A DNA stretch of 64,000 nucleotides from Solobacterium sp. GTDB taxonomy: Bacteria; Bacillota_I; Bacilli_A; Erysipelotrichales; Erysipelotrichaceae. The stretch lies in the NCBI GenBank assembly GCA_017430925.1, contig JAFRMA010000071.1:16394-80393 (forward strand). The letters are read 5' to 3'. A program made the translations under genes and the position numbers. The notes under the pieces are model-generated. The model saw nothing but the letters and a program-made list of their open reading frames with translations. It did not search any database and was not told the origin of the DNA. This document shows positions 1 to 8,884 of the stretch, piece by piece; positions within the stretch are counted from its first letter, which is position 1, and the number at the start of each line of letters is the position of its first letter.

Positions 1-1
1 T

Positions 2-1177
2 TATTATCTGAAGGAAGTCAAGGGACAGAATGCCATGGGTGATCTGGGGTTTGCGGATATCACCATGACAGCAGTCACTCTGGAGAATCTCTCTGTACTG
101 CCGGAGGTTACCTGTAAGGACGTATCCATCGTTTCCGTGAATAACAGCGAAGAGATCAACCGTGTGCTGCTCGCTTCGGATAACCGTACAGCGGTATGTG
201 ATACGCTGGATGTTGTGGCGCAGTATGACGCATATATCGGCGATTATAAGCGCTGGGCAGGAAAGATACGCAAATCCGTAAATTACCGCAAGGAAGGCAT
301 CATTATGCGTCCGCAGAGAATGTTTGTACAGACTTCACCAGACAACGTGGCGCCAAAAGTAACACGTCCGGAACATGAGGTTGGTTATGTGCTCTTCTAC
401 GGAAAAGATCTGGACCTGCATGATCCGGAACATCCGGTTCCCCTGCTGTTGTGCTTCCATGGCGGCGGAGATACAGCGATTGCGACGGCGATCATCGGGC
501 AGTGGCCGGAAATTGCCAGAGAAAACGGATTTATCCTCTGTGCTGTGGAAATGCACCTGGAAGTTACAGCTACAGAGACCTTGGAAATCGTCCGCAAACT
601 TGAATCAGAATACGCCATCGACAAAAGCCGCATCTATGTGACCGGTTTCTCCATGGGCGGAATCAAGTCCTGGGATTTCTGTCAGGAATATCCGGAGGTC
701 ATTGCTGCGGCAGCACCGATGGATGCGACGGTGGATGTCGGAGAGAACACGCAGTTTACCAAAGCCTGGAAAGTAAATCAGGATATCCTTGTGCCGGTCT
801 TCTACAACGGAGGAGAAGAATCCCCTCTGGCAGAAACCGCTTATCAGGAAGGGAAATGCATGAACCGCTTCCGATATACCTTCAAGATCAACTGTGTAGT
901 CAAACCATACGACTGCAGGTTTGAGGAAAGAGACCAGTGGGAAGATAAATTCTACGGTGTATCCGGAGATATCACGGAAGTTCTGCATGATCCGGATTTC
1001 CCGATGAGTGAAACAACCGTACGCTATTACCGCAGCGATGATGGCAACATTTATACCGCCTTCTGTTCCATCAGCAATCATAAACACGAGATCCGTCCGT
1101 TCACCTGCCGTCTTGCGTGGAACTTCCTGAAACAGTTCCGCAGGAATGAACAGGGAGAGATCGAAATCACCGCATAA
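2..1177 (+). CDS. Alpha/beta hydrolase (PHB depolymerase/LpqC-like esterase), 5' truncated
   Basis: The reading frame is open to the left edge of the window (codons run in frame from base 2), so the true start lies outside; the Met at 35 is probably internal. The visible part holds an oxyanion-type HGGGD motif (about 462-476) and a GFSMGG nucleophile elbow with the catalytic Ser codon at 650-652; a late SISNHKHE segment near 1066-1090 may supply the His. This arrangement matches polyhydroxybutyrate-depolymerase/feruloyl-esterase-like hydrolases, which cleave ester bonds in plant or polymer substrates. The first ~110 visible residues precede the hydrolase domain and are not recognised. No signal peptide can be judged. 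It is followed by a clear terminator, so it ends its own transcript. Substrate unknown. Confidence 0.8.
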   Translation, partial: YYLKEVKGQNAMGDLGFADITMTAVTLENLSVLPEVTCKDVSIVSVNNSEEINRVLLASDNRTAVCDTLDVVAQYDAYIGDYKRWAGKIRKSVNYRKEGIIMRPQRMFVQTSPDNVAPKVTRPEHEVGYVLFYGKDLDLHDPEHPVPLLLCFHGGGDTAIATAIIGQWPEIARENGFILCAVEMHLEVTATETLEIVRKLESEYAIDKSRIYVTGFSMGGIKSWDFCQEYPEVIAAAAPMDATVDVGENTQFTKAWKVNQDILVPVFYNGGEESPLAETAYQEGKCMNRFRYTFKINCVVKPYDCRFEERDQWEDKFYGVSGDITEVLHDPDFPMSETTVRYYRSDDGNIYTAFCSISNHKHEIRPFTCRLAWNFLKQFRRNEQGEIEITA

Positions 1178-1203
1178 TAATAAACAAACAGTTCTGACAA
1201 AGG

Positions 1204-1237
1204 TGCTGTACCTCCCAGGAGATACAGCATCTTTTTT
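1204..1237 (+). terminator. Rho-independent terminator after the esterase
   Basis: An inverted repeat (GTGCTGTACCTCC paired with GGAGATACAGCAT, one mismatch) is followed by six T. It lies 27 bases past the esterase stop and separates it from the VTC operon. Confidence 0.75.
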
Positions 1238-1347
1238 CTTCCACATGACCACATCGTATATATGTTCACTTAAAGTTCACACAACATTCAAGTGCACTTC
1301 ATGTTATCTGATTAGACTATATAAGTCAACTTGAAAGGAGGTGCGGA

Positions 1348-2040
1348 ATGGAACAGGAAAAACACTACAGACATGAGCTCAAGTATGCCATCCCCTATGG
1401 TGACTATCTTGCCATACGCAAGCGTTTACAGAAGATCATGACCTCTGATTCGCATGCCGATTCATCCGGGTTATACCGTATCCGAAGTATCTATTTCGAC
1501 AACAGTGATGACAAGGCTCTCAGAGAAAAGGCCGACGGAATCGCAAAGCGCGAGAAATTCCGTATCCGTTACTACAACGATGACTTCTCGTTCATCACTC
1601 TGGAGAAAAAAATGAAGATCAATAACCTGTGTCTGAAATATGACGCGCAGATCACGGAAGAAGAATGCCGGAAGATCGTGAACGGAGATCTTGGTTTTAT
1701 GAAGGAACATCCGCAGGAACTGGTCAGGGAACTGTATGCCAAGATGCAGTATCAGCGTCTTCGTCCTCGTGTACTGGTCTCCTATGTCCGTGAGCCCTAT
1801 ATCTATGCGCCGGGGAATGTCCGTGTCACCTTTGATTCCCAGATCCGGACCACCCTGTTCCATCAGGAATTTCTGACAAAACAAGTATCCGATATCAGCG
1901 CAACAGATACACCGCAGGACATGTTTCTTGAAGTTAAATATGACGCGTTTTTACCGGAAATCATACAGGATCTGATCCAGATCCCCTGGATCCGGCAACA
2001 GGCCTTTTCCAAGTATGGTGCGTGCCGCAGGTTTGGTTAA
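1348..2040 (+). CDS. VTC-domain protein (polyphosphate polymerase family)
   Basis: 230 residues, the full size of a stand-alone bacterial VTC domain. It starts with RHELKYAI near residue 8, followed by IRSIYFDN, KREKFRIRYYN, ITLEKKMK and a late LEVKYDAFLP, the charged beta-strand motifs of the triphosphate-tunnel fold in which basic and acidic residues bind nucleotide and metal. The VTC family is known from the yeast vacuolar polyphosphate polymerase Vtc4; bacterial members are annotated as polyphosphate polymerases but their product is mostly untested. The start is set by AAAGGAGG at 1334-1341. First gene of an operon with a DUF4956 membrane protein 21 bases downstream and a CotH protein, a trio that recurs in Firmicutes. 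Cytoplasmic; probably works at the membrane with DUF4956. Confidence 0.88.
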   Translation: MEQEKHYRHELKYAIPYGDYLAIRKRLQKIMTSDSHADSSGLYRIRSIYFDNSDDKALREKADGIAKREKFRIRYYNDDFSFITLEKKMKINNLCLKYDAQITEEECRKIVNGDLGFMKEHPQELVRELYAKMQYQRLRPRVLVSYVREPYIYAPGNVRVTFDSQIRTTLFHQEFLTKQVSDISATDTPQDMFLEVKYDAFLPEIIQDLIQIPWIRQQAFSKYGACRRFG

Positions 2041-2061
2041 TAAGTAAAGGAGGAAAATCAA

Positions 2062-2733
2062 ATGACATTCGGCGATATTTTCAAATCTAGTTTTCTGGAG
2101 AGTATAACAGAGTTTTCTGCAGTGGATACACTGATCGGCATGTGTTTTGCGCTGGTTATCGGATTATTTATCTTTGAGATCTATAAGAAAACGTTCAGCG
2201 GGATCATGTATTCCAACGGTTTCGGTATGTCTCTTGTCGGATTAGCTCTGGTAACGACGCTTGTGATCATGGCAGTGACTTCCAACGTTGTATTATCCCT
2301 CGGTATGGTCGGTGCCCTTTCAATCGTCCGTTTCCGTGCTGCCATCAAAGAACCAATGGAGATCGTCTTCCTGTTCTGGTCACTTGCGGTCGGTATTGTC
2401 ATCGGTGCCGGAATGATCCCGCTGGCAGTGATTGGTTCTGTCATCATCGGCTTGATCCTGGTTCTGTTTGTAAGTAAGAAAATCACCAATACTCCGTATA
2501 TTCTGATTGTGAACTGCCAGGGTGAAAACGCTGAAGCAGATATGCTGAATATTCTCAAGAATTCTGCGGAAAAGTATATCGTCAAGTCAAAAACAGTAAA
2601 CGATGCCGGGATTGAATTGACAACGGAGATTCGTGTAAAAGATACAGATACAGGCTTTGTCAATCGTATTAATGAGCTCGCCGGTGTTTCCGGTGCCACT
2701 CTGGTGATGTTTAACGGGGAATACATGTCCTGA
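2062..2733 (+). CDS. DUF4956 family membrane protein
   Basis: 223 residues with hydrophobic segments at about 22-42, 55-85 and 100-133, then a soluble C-terminal domain of ~85 residues. The segment reading LGMVGALSIVRFRAAIKEP between the helices is the conserved core of DUF4956 proteins. Function is not established; the family is repeatedly found beside VTC-domain and CotH genes, which suggests it is the membrane partner of a polyphosphate or phosphoryl-transfer system. The ribosome site AGGAGG lies at 2049-2054. The stop is 14 bases from the CotH start, so the three genes are surely co-transcribed. Confidence 0.85.
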   Translation: MTFGDIFKSSFLESITEFSAVDTLIGMCFALVIGLFIFEIYKKTFSGIMYSNGFGMSLVGLALVTTLVIMAVTSNVVLSLGMVGALSIVRFRAAIKEPMEIVFLFWSLAVGIVIGAGMIPLAVIGSVIIGLILVLFVSKKITNTPYILIVNCQGENAEADMLNILKNSAEKYIVKSKTVNDAGIELTTEIRVKDTDTGFVNRINELAGVSGATLVMFNGEYMS

Positions 2734-2747
2734 GGAAAGGAATCGTC

Positions 2748-4508
2748 ATGGCTGCAAACAAACATATAACGAAAGTAATCATCGCACTTATGGCCGCAGC
2801 CGTCGCACTGTGCTTCCTCGCAATCGGATATTCCGGCAAATTAACGGAACTGGCCGGCGGCCTCGGTGTCCGGATGGAATATGAATCGAAACTCTTTGAT
2901 ACGGATGAAGTCATACAAATAGATATTCAGATGGATGAAGACACATGGAATGAGATGCTTGACAATGCCATGGCGGAAGAATACTACGTCTGTAACGTCG
3001 TCATCAACGGGAAAAGAGTAAACAATGTTGCTATCCGTCCGAAAGGAAATACCAGCTTGTCGGCAATCGCGATGGATCCTGAAACAGACCGGTACAGCCT
3101 GAAACTGGAGTTTGGTCATTATGTGAAAGGACAGACTTGTTTCGGTCTGGATAAACTGATCCTGAATAATAACTATGCCGATGCCACAAATATGAAGGAA
3201 GCCATCATCTATGATATGTATCAGTACCTCGGTGCGGCATCTTCCCTGTACAACTATGCGGAAGTATCCGTCAACGGAGAATACTGGGGTGTATATCTGG
3301 CCCTGGAAGGTGTGGAAGACAGTTTCCTTCTCAGGAACTACGGAGCCCAGGATGGTGAGTTATACAAACCGGATAGTATGGAGATGGGCGGCGGTAATTC
3401 CTCTTCGGGCTCTTCCATGCCGAATATGGGAAACATGGATTTCTCCAACTTCGACATATCGGACTTCAAGGATATGACTCCTCCGTCCGGTGAAGGTGGT
3501 TTCTCCTTCGGAGGCGGTCCGTCTCAGGAAGAAAGCAGTGACAGACCTTCCGGTGATTTCTCCGGAGGTAACTTCAGTTTTGATCCGAATAATATGCCGG
3601 ATACGGGTGATTCCCGGCCTTCGGGCTTTGGCGGCTTCTCCATGGGAGGCGGCGGAGCTAACCTGAATTACACAGATGATGATCTGGACAGTTATTCCAC
3701 GATCTGGGAAGGCTCAGTCACAAAAACCAGTAAATCTGATCATAGAAAGGTCGTAACTGCTCTGAAGAATATCAGTGAGGGAACGGATCTGGAAACTTAC
3801 CTGGATGTGGATAATATACTTAAATATATGGCTGTACATACCTTTTCGGTAAACATGGACAGTCTCTCCGGTTCCATGGCGCACAACTATTATCTTTACG
3901 AGTATGATGGTCAGCTGAATCTGTTTCCCTGGGACTATAACCTCTCTTTAGGCGGAATGTCCATGGGGAGTGATGCGAATGCGACGGAGATGATCAATGA
4001 CGCTATTGATACTCCATTCTCCGGCACTAAGTTCTTTGACGCCTTGCTTGAAAATGAAGAATACCTGACACGGTACCATGAGTATTTACAGCAACTGGTG
4101 GATGAATATGTGAACGGCGGACGGTTTGATGAAGTATATAACCGGATCAGGAATCAGATTGATTCTCTTGTGGAAACCGATCCCACCGCATTCTACCCGT
4201 ATGATGAATACCAGACGGCAGCAGACATCCTGTATGAGACTATCAAGTTACGTGCAGAAAGCATTGACGGGCAGCTGGATGGTACGATTCCTTCCACGGA
4301 TGAAGGTCAGCGTCAGGATTCCTCCTCACTGATCGACGCATCACATATCGATATTAAAGCAATGGGTCGTTTCAATATGGGCGGTAGCTCCGAAGGTGAC
4401 TTCGGACGTTCCGATAAGATAAAAAAAAACTTGTTTCCCGGGATCCTCCAATACAGCAGAGGAAAACGGTCAGATGCAGGAAGGCGGTATGCCTTCCGGA
4501 ATGCCTGA
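2748..4508 (+). CDS. CotH kinase family protein, main part (frameshifted near its 3' end)
   Basis: Secreted or membrane-anchored CotH-type protein kinase-like protein; CotH of Bacillus phosphorylates coat proteins, while roles outside spores are unknown. A membrane or signal segment covers residues 8-26. The CotH fold follows: conserved IRPKGNTSL near residue 96, YAEVSVNGEYWGVYLALEGVE, and the metal-binding block FPWDYNLSLGG. A low-complexity Met/Gly/Ser/Pro insert lies at about residues 217-305. The normal frame runs to about base 4420. After a run of nine A (4421-4429) the last 26 residues (beginning NLFPGILQ) look unnatural, while the frame that is open beyond the run encodes the expected Met-Gly-Pro tail and membrane anchor. 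Ribosome site AAAGGA at 2736-2741. Confidence 0.85.
   Translation: MAANKHITKVIIALMAAAVALCFLAIGYSGKLTELAGGLGVRMEYESKLFDTDEVIQIDIQMDEDTWNEMLDNAMAEEYYVCNVVINGKRVNNVAIRPKGNTSLSAIAMDPETDRYSLKLEFGHYVKGQTCFGLDKLILNNNYADATNMKEAIIYDMYQYLGAASSLYNYAEVSVNGEYWGVYLALEGVEDSFLLRNYGAQDGELYKPDSMEMGGGNSSSGSSMPNMGNMDFSNFDISDFKDMTPPSGEGGFSFGGGPSQEESSDRPSGDFSGGNFSFDPNNMPDTGDSRPSGFGGFSMGGGGANLNYTDDDLDSYSTIWEGSVTKTSKSDHRKVVTALKNISEGTDLETYLDVDNILKYMAVHTFSVNMDSLSGSMAHNYYLYEYDGQLNLFPWDYNLSLGGMSMGSDANATEMINDAIDTPFSGTKFFDALLENEEYLTRYHEYLQQLVDEYVNGGRFDEVYNRIRNQIDSLVETDPTAFYPYDEYQTAADILYETIKLRAESIDGQLDGTIPSTDEGQRQDSSSLIDASHIDIKAMGRFNMGGSSEGDFGRSDKIKKNLFPGILQYSRGKRSDAGRRYAFRNA
4421..4429 (+). repeat. A9 homopolymer at the CotH frame break
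   Basis: Nine A in a row inside the CotH gene. With eight A the upstream and downstream CotH frames would join, giving SDKIKK followed by TCFPGSSNTAEEN and the Met-Gly-Pro tail. Such runs are prone to polymerase slippage, phase variation and sequencing error. Confidence 0.85.
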
Positions 4509-4839
4509 CGGGTTTGATCCGGGGAATATGCCGGACCAGTCCGGCGGAGAAAACACCCCGGGTATGAGTAATTTCAATCCCGGATCCATGCCGGATATGG
4601 GCGGCTTTACACCTCCCGGTTCAAGTGATTCTTCAGCGGATGTTTCCCAGAGTAAGCCGGATAGTGAGATGCCTGCAGGATTCCCTTCTGGCGCAGGAAA
4701 TGAGCGCCCCTCCTCCTTCTCCGCTATGCCGGGACAGTCTTCCCAGGCAAAAACCAGTAATCTGATCACATACGGAATATGCCTGGCAGGAATGATCACA
4801 GCACTTCTGATCGTAACCCGGGTCAAGCGTAGAAGATAA
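4474..4839 (+). pseudogene. C-terminal part of CotH, out of frame (Met/Gly/Pro repeats plus membrane anchor)
   Basis: 121 residues from the first Met; the frame is open from about 4423. The protein is made of degenerate units such as GGMPSGMPDG, PGNMPDQSGG and PGSMPDMGG, then a Ser-rich stretch, one hydrophobic helix (NLITYGICLAGMITALLIV) and a basic VKRRR end. CotH proteins of Firmicutes often end this way, so this is the detached tail of the gene before it rather than a gene of its own. There is no ribosome site in front of the Met at 4474. Loss of the tail would release the enzyme from its C-terminal anchor. Confidence 0.75.
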
Positions 4840-4843
4840 TATA

Positions 4844-4875
4844 AAACAGGAGATCTCAGGATCCCCTGTTTTTCT
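4844..4875. terminator. Bidirectional terminator between CotH and the carboxylesterase
   Basis: AAACAGGAGATC pairs with GATCCCCTGTTT (one mismatch) around a four-base loop, followed by T on the plus strand and an A-rich flank that gives T on the minus strand. It lies between two convergent genes and can serve both. Confidence 0.7.
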
Positions 4876-4886
4876 TTGAATACGAT

Positions 4887-6296
4887 TTATTTGCCGGACT
4901 GACGTATGATTTCTTCCCGGAGTTCTGTGAGCTTTCCGCTGGTGATCTCATCATAGTCATCCATATGGCACCCTTCCCTGCACAGTGTCATGCTCAGGTG
5001 TCTTTCGTCGTATGGTTTCCATACGGATAATCCTTCACCGTTGGGATTTCCTGTCCCTGCGAAATTCGCCCAGTATTTCTGCATTTCTTCAGACAAACGC
5101 CAGTCTTCACCGGTATAGGGTCTCCAAGACCCATCCAGTGTTCCGAATTGGTAACGGTTGTCGCAGGAATGCGGTGTTCCGGCATCGTCTCCCGGCTGCG
5201 GAGCGTCAAAGATATAGTGATATACCGGTTTCTTTCCGTTTCGATACATTGTTTTCGCAAAAGCTGTACTCTGGGCAGCGAGGTTTGAGCCGAACATCGG
5301 CGGTTTCTCACTGATACCTTCATCCACCGTACAGCCGATAATGATATCCAGGTCATCCAGTTTTCCCTTAACGATCATCTGGTCGATATCCTCCGGAAGA
5401 ACATAACCGTCTGTATACAGGTTGAATCCGTTAAAGAACCCCAGTGTATCGTTGGCATCCCGCAGTGTTTCCGCACTGAGTCTGCGCATCTCCGCAATAT
5501 TCCGGCATCCCAGCATCCGCATGAAATCGATGCCTTTCTGTTCCTGTTGTTTTCGTGTAGTACTTCCCATTACGGAACCGATACCGCCGGCCGACTGCAC
5601 GGAGATACGGCGTATACTGTGTTCACTGAGCGGGGAACATACAGCCGCAAGCGCACATCTGCCCCCTGCCGACTGTCCGAATACCGTGATGTTCTCCGGA
5701 TCTCCGCCAAATGCACGTATATTATCCCGGACCCACTTTATCGCCGCAATCTGATCCATCAGACCGTAATTTCCGGAAGAATCGTGACCGCTTTCTTCCG
5801 CAAGTTCCGGATGTACATAGAAACCGAAGATATTCAGCCGGTAAGTAACCGAAATCAGGATACATCCCTGCCTGCAGAAAGCATCTCCACAGTATTCATA
5901 GTCTGATCCATACCACTGCTGGCATCCTCCGCCGTGAATATAGATCATCACCGGGAGATTCGACTCCGGTGTTTCTGCCGGAGTATAGATATTCAGATAC
6001 AGGCAGTCTTCGCTCATCTCCGGAGGATACGGATAATTTGGAATCAGGATATACGGATGCCCGCTGTCGTCCGTGACATCATCCACAGCTTCTGTCCAGC
6101 GGTCATACTGCATACATGCAGGTCCATAGGTATCTGTCACGCGTATTCCCTGCCAGGATTCAGGTTCTTGAGGGGCTTTCCAGCGTAGTTCTCCTGTTGG
6201 TGCTTTCGCATAGGGAACACCGCGGAAAAGCGTGTAGCCCGCATTGGAGGATACACCCTGCAGGATTCCGTATTTTGTCTGTACTTCTCTGATCAT
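4887..6296 (-). CDS. Type B carboxylesterase
   Basis: 469 residues, close to the usual 480-520 of bacterial carboxylesterase/para-nitrobenzyl esterase proteins. It begins with TKYGILQGV and FRGVPYAKAPTGELRW, has the oxyanion HGGG at 121-124, the block YGLMDQIAAIKWVRDNI, and the elbow GQSAGG with Ser209. A DEG segment (VDEGISEKPP) and PHSCDNRYQFG supply the likely acid and His. No signal peptide, so it acts inside the cell. Last gene of the minus-strand operon: four bases separate it from the phosphorylase stop. In this setting it probably removes acyl groups from imported oligosaccharides. Substrate not predictable. Confidence 0.9.
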   Translation of the reverse strand: MIREVQTKYGILQGVSSNAGYTLFRGVPYAKAPTGELRWKAPQEPESWQGIRVTDTYGPACMQYDRWTEAVDDVTDDSGHPYILIPNYPYPPEMSEDCLYLNIYTPAETPESNLPVMIYIHGGGCQQWYGSDYEYCGDAFCRQGCILISVTYRLNIFGFYVHPELAEESGHDSSGNYGLMDQIAAIKWVRDNIRAFGGDPENITVFGQSAGGRCALAAVCSPLSEHSIRRISVQSAGGIGSVMGSTTRKQQEQKGIDFMRMLGCRNIAEMRRLSAETLRDANDTLGFFNGFNLYTDGYVLPEDIDQMIVKGKLDDLDIIIGCTVDEGISEKPPMFGSNLAAQSTAFAKTMYRNGKKPVYHYIFDAPQPGDDAGTPHSCDNRYQFGTLDGSWRPYTGEDWRLSEEMQKYWANFAGTGNPNGEGLSVWKPYDERHLSMTLCREGCHMDDYDEITSGKLTELREEIIRQSGK

Positions 6297-6300
6297 CCGA

Positions 6301-7965
6301 TCACTCCTGTGTTATCGTATAGGTTTCTTTCTCAAAGTCCACATCCAGGGATACAGTGCCGTAAGCATTTCTCCATGTGATCTTCAAATAGGTTTCAACA
6401 CAGTGTACCGTGATCTCCGCATCTTCCGAGAATACCGGACATGTGTTGCGGAAACGCAACAGATCGAGCTGTTTCTTCACGATATCCTTTTCCAGAAGTT
6501 GTTCCGCTTCTTCAAGAGAGAGATTTGTCCGGTTGATCTCCTTATGTCCTCCGGGACCTGCTTTCCGCATGGCTTCATAGTCATTCTTTCCCGCAAAGAG
6601 ATCCAGATACCAGATCTGCGGTTTGCCCGGCATGAAGAGTTGAATCGCTCTTGCCAAAAGCATTCTCGCGTCACTTTCGCCCAGCGCGCTGTAATACGTC
6701 GCGTTGACCTGGTAATAGACGTTCTTTGCGCCGTGCAGATCCTTGACATAACCGCCGCGGCCAACCACGGTATCAATCAGTGTCTGGATATCATCTTCCG
6801 GTAATAATCCCTTGAGATCCAGCAGAGGAATTCCGTCATGGCATCCCAGCATGTTTACGGTACGGATATGGTTCTCAATGATCTCATCTGCCCAGGCTTT
6901 CAGGTATACGCCGTTCCTGCGGATAAACGCGTCAATGATCAGTCCCGGAAGGAAGAAGTCATAGACCATATATCCCTTCTCTGCCAGTAACTGATATGTC
7001 TTTTCTCCGTAACTCGCATGGATTTCCGGCAATAATGTCAGTCCGTATTCCGAAGCGATACTGTCGATCTTTCCCAGCAGATCCCAGGTTCCGGGATCAT
7101 TCAGGAAATTTCTGGCACCCGGTTCTTTCGGCGCGTAGGCAAACGCATCCAGACGGACGATCGCCACACCGTAATCCGAAAGCTTCTTCAGTGTTTCTCT
7201 GTAGTATTCCCAGACCAGAGGAGACTTGATGTTCAGATCCATCTGTCCCAGATAACTGCGCTTCGCTTCCAGCTTTTCTCTCAGTTCAGGCGCATACTTC
7301 TCGTATGGTCCGAATCCGATTTCTGCCGGTGTCTTCTTCTGCTTCAGCGCTTCATTGACGATCCTGCATACTTCTGTGGCTGTTCCGTACTGCATGCCGA
7401 GATCTCTGACCAGTTCCAGAGGGTCCAGAGGATTGTAGATCACTTCCTGGTAGAACGTATTCCAGTACGGGACATCTCTTCCGTCCGGGAAACGTACCAT
7501 CAAGATCGGCAATCCGGCTTTGCGGAAGAACATGTCCTTGATGATCTCGGGATCCGGCTGGATATATCCTCCTTCGGTCATTGTCCCGTGACCTTCCCAG
7601 AAACGGTTCCAGTCAATGAAGAAGTCCCTGTATGGTGATTCTTCCCCGTTGCGGATAATATCCTGGAACTGGCGGGAAAGCACAGAAATATGATTGAGGA
7701 TGAAATCCATCAGAAGATCGATTCCGAGTTTGTGCAGATCTTCAATATCTTTCGGATCAGCCAGGGTCTCGGAGATCTCATAATCGATCAGGGAGAAGCC
7801 CCGGTCTAAATCGGTATTGAATACACTTGGCAGGATATAGAAAGAACGGAATACATCTTTGAATTCCTCTTTCTGCAGTAGAGAGACAATATCGGATAAC
7901 CTTCCCCCGACACTGTCCGGGTAGGCGTTCAGCATTGTACCAATGCCCATTTTCTTCTGTTCCAT
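6301..7965 (-). CDS. GH13 sucrose phosphorylase-like enzyme
   Basis: 554 residues from the Met at 7965, which has AGGAG six bases upstream; 12 extra codons exist upstream but have no ribosome site. It belongs to the GH13_18 group (sucrose, glucosylglycerate and sucrose-6-phosphate phosphorylases), which split an alpha-glucoside with phosphate to give glucose 1-phosphate. Visible: the start MGIGTMLNAYPDSVGG, the family block AGLPILMVRFPDGRDVPYWN at 150-169, nucleophile Asp273 in RLDAFAY, acid/base Glu314 in LLPEIH, and His377-Asp378 in GCHDGI. All catalytic residues are present. The next gene downstream (a carboxylesterase) and those upstream are in the same operon. Which acceptor sugar it uses cannot be read from the sequence; GH13_18 subtypes differ in a few loop residues. 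Confidence 0.88.
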   Translation of the reverse strand: MEQKKMGIGTMLNAYPDSVGGRLSDIVSLLQKEEFKDVFRSFYILPSVFNTDLDRGFSLIDYEISETLADPKDIEDLHKLGIDLLMDFILNHISVLSRQFQDIIRNGEESPYRDFFIDWNRFWEGHGTMTEGGYIQPDPEIIKDMFFRKAGLPILMVRFPDGRDVPYWNTFYQEVIYNPLDPLELVRDLGMQYGTATEVCRIVNEALKQKKTPAEIGFGPYEKYAPELREKLEAKRSYLGQMDLNIKSPLVWEYYRETLKKLSDYGVAIVRLDAFAYAPKEPGARNFLNDPGTWDLLGKIDSIASEYGLTLLPEIHASYGEKTYQLLAEKGYMVYDFFLPGLIIDAFIRRNGVYLKAWADEIIENHIRTVNMLGCHDGIPLLDLKGLLPEDDIQTLIDTVVGRGGYVKDLHGAKNVYYQVNATYYSALGESDARMLLARAIQLFMPGKPQIWYLDLFAGKNDYEAMRKAGPGGHKEINRTNLSLEEAEQLLEKDIVKKQLDLLRFRNTCPVFSEDAEITVHCVETYLKITWRNAYGTVSLDVDFEKETYTITQE

Positions 7966-7972
7966 AGTTCTC

Positions 7973-8881
7973 CTAAAAGTCTTCCGGTGACATGAATTCA
8001 CCGCTCTTGGATAAGATGATCTTTGCGTATTTTGCCCGCTCTGTCAGTTCTTCCTGCTCGATTTCCAGAACCATTGTCGTAAAATCCGAATCGGTCTTTC
8101 CGTCACGGGCACGTAATCTGCGATGTTCTCTGGTTTCTTCCGGTGTGGAATTCAGCAGTACCGGGATGTCGATCCCGTTGATATTTCCATTTCCTCCGTG
8201 TGTCCATTCCAGAATCAGAACATCGGTTTCCGTAAGATCTACGGGGTCATACCAGCGTGCTTCTTCACTGCGCCCCATACGCTTGAAGTATATCTGGTTC
8301 TTCCCCTCCCTGAATGCCTGCAGGATCGCGTTGACTTCATCGTAATCCTGTTCAAGTCTTGTGCCGAGATACCCTTTCAAAGCTTTTCTTCCGGCTTCCT
8401 GGTAGGATTTCAGCCAGGGATATTCTTCTCTTCGTTTCGGATCGGGATCTTTCTCCGTTTCCCAGAGAGAAGAGAGTTCCTTCTGTACTTCTTCGTTATA
8501 TTGTCCGGAAGAAACCAGTCCCTTGAGTCCGTTGGCGCGGAAGATGGAGAGACGTTCAGCATCGTTGTACAGAGGGATGCGGAACGGATAGTTGTCTCCG
8601 GACATGACATAGGTTCCTATCCCGCATTCATTCAGGTAATACGCCAGCAGAGACGCAATCTCACTCTTCCCTACTCCGGATCCTCCGAATACCGAAACAA
8701 CAGCACGTTCCGTACCAAGTGCTTTCAATTCTTCAAGTAAGACCGGGAAGATCTTCTCTGCTTTATGTACGTGGGTTTCATCAATGCGGATCTTATCCCC
8801 AGGCATATCTCCGTGCGGCAGGTTCTCCGCAAGTTCGGGGAATCCCCGGAATTCCAGGTTTTCCAGTTTTTCTTTTAACAT
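7973..8881 (-). CDS. P-loop nucleoside/sugar kinase-like protein
   Basis: 302 residues. A Walker A motif GGSGVGKS at 66-73 is preceded by a hydrophobic strand (RAVVSVF) and followed by YVMSGDNYPFRIPLYNDAERL. VLILEWTHGGNG near residue 225 looks like the second acidic strand of uridine kinase, phosphoribulokinase and adenylylsulfate kinase-type enzymes. The C-terminal LRARDGKTDSDFTTMVLEIEQEEL is typical of a group often annotated as adenylylsulfate kinase in gut Firmicutes. The sulfate-activation role is unlikely here: no sulfate genes are nearby, and its neighbours are a phosphorylase (7 bases downstream) and an esterase. I infer a sugar or glycoside kinase feeding or using the phosphorylase step. 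Confidence 0.7.
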   Translation of the reverse strand: MLKEKLENLEFRGFPELAENLPHGDMPGDKIRIDETHVHKAEKIFPVLLEELKALGTERAVVSVFGGSGVGKSEIASLLAYYLNECGIGTYVMSGDNYPFRIPLYNDAERLSIFRANGLKGLVSSGQYNEEVQKELSSLWETEKDPDPKRREEYPWLKSYQEAGRKALKGYLGTRLEQDYDEVNAILQAFREGKNQIYFKRMGRSEEARWYDPVDLTETDVLILEWTHGGNGNINGIDIPVLLNSTPEETREHRRLRARDGKTDSDFTTMVLEIEQEELTERAKYAKIILSKSGEFMSPEDF

Positions 8882-8884
8882 GTT

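Noticed and set aside
605..1252. 215-codon minus-strand frame opposite the first esterase
   Set aside because: Shadow of the GFSMGG esterase; no ribosome site or known motif.
4421..4429. Programmed +1 ribosomal frameshift in CotH
   Set aside because: I do not see a slow codon or stop-codon context of the classical kind; homopolymer slippage or sequencing error is the simpler reading.
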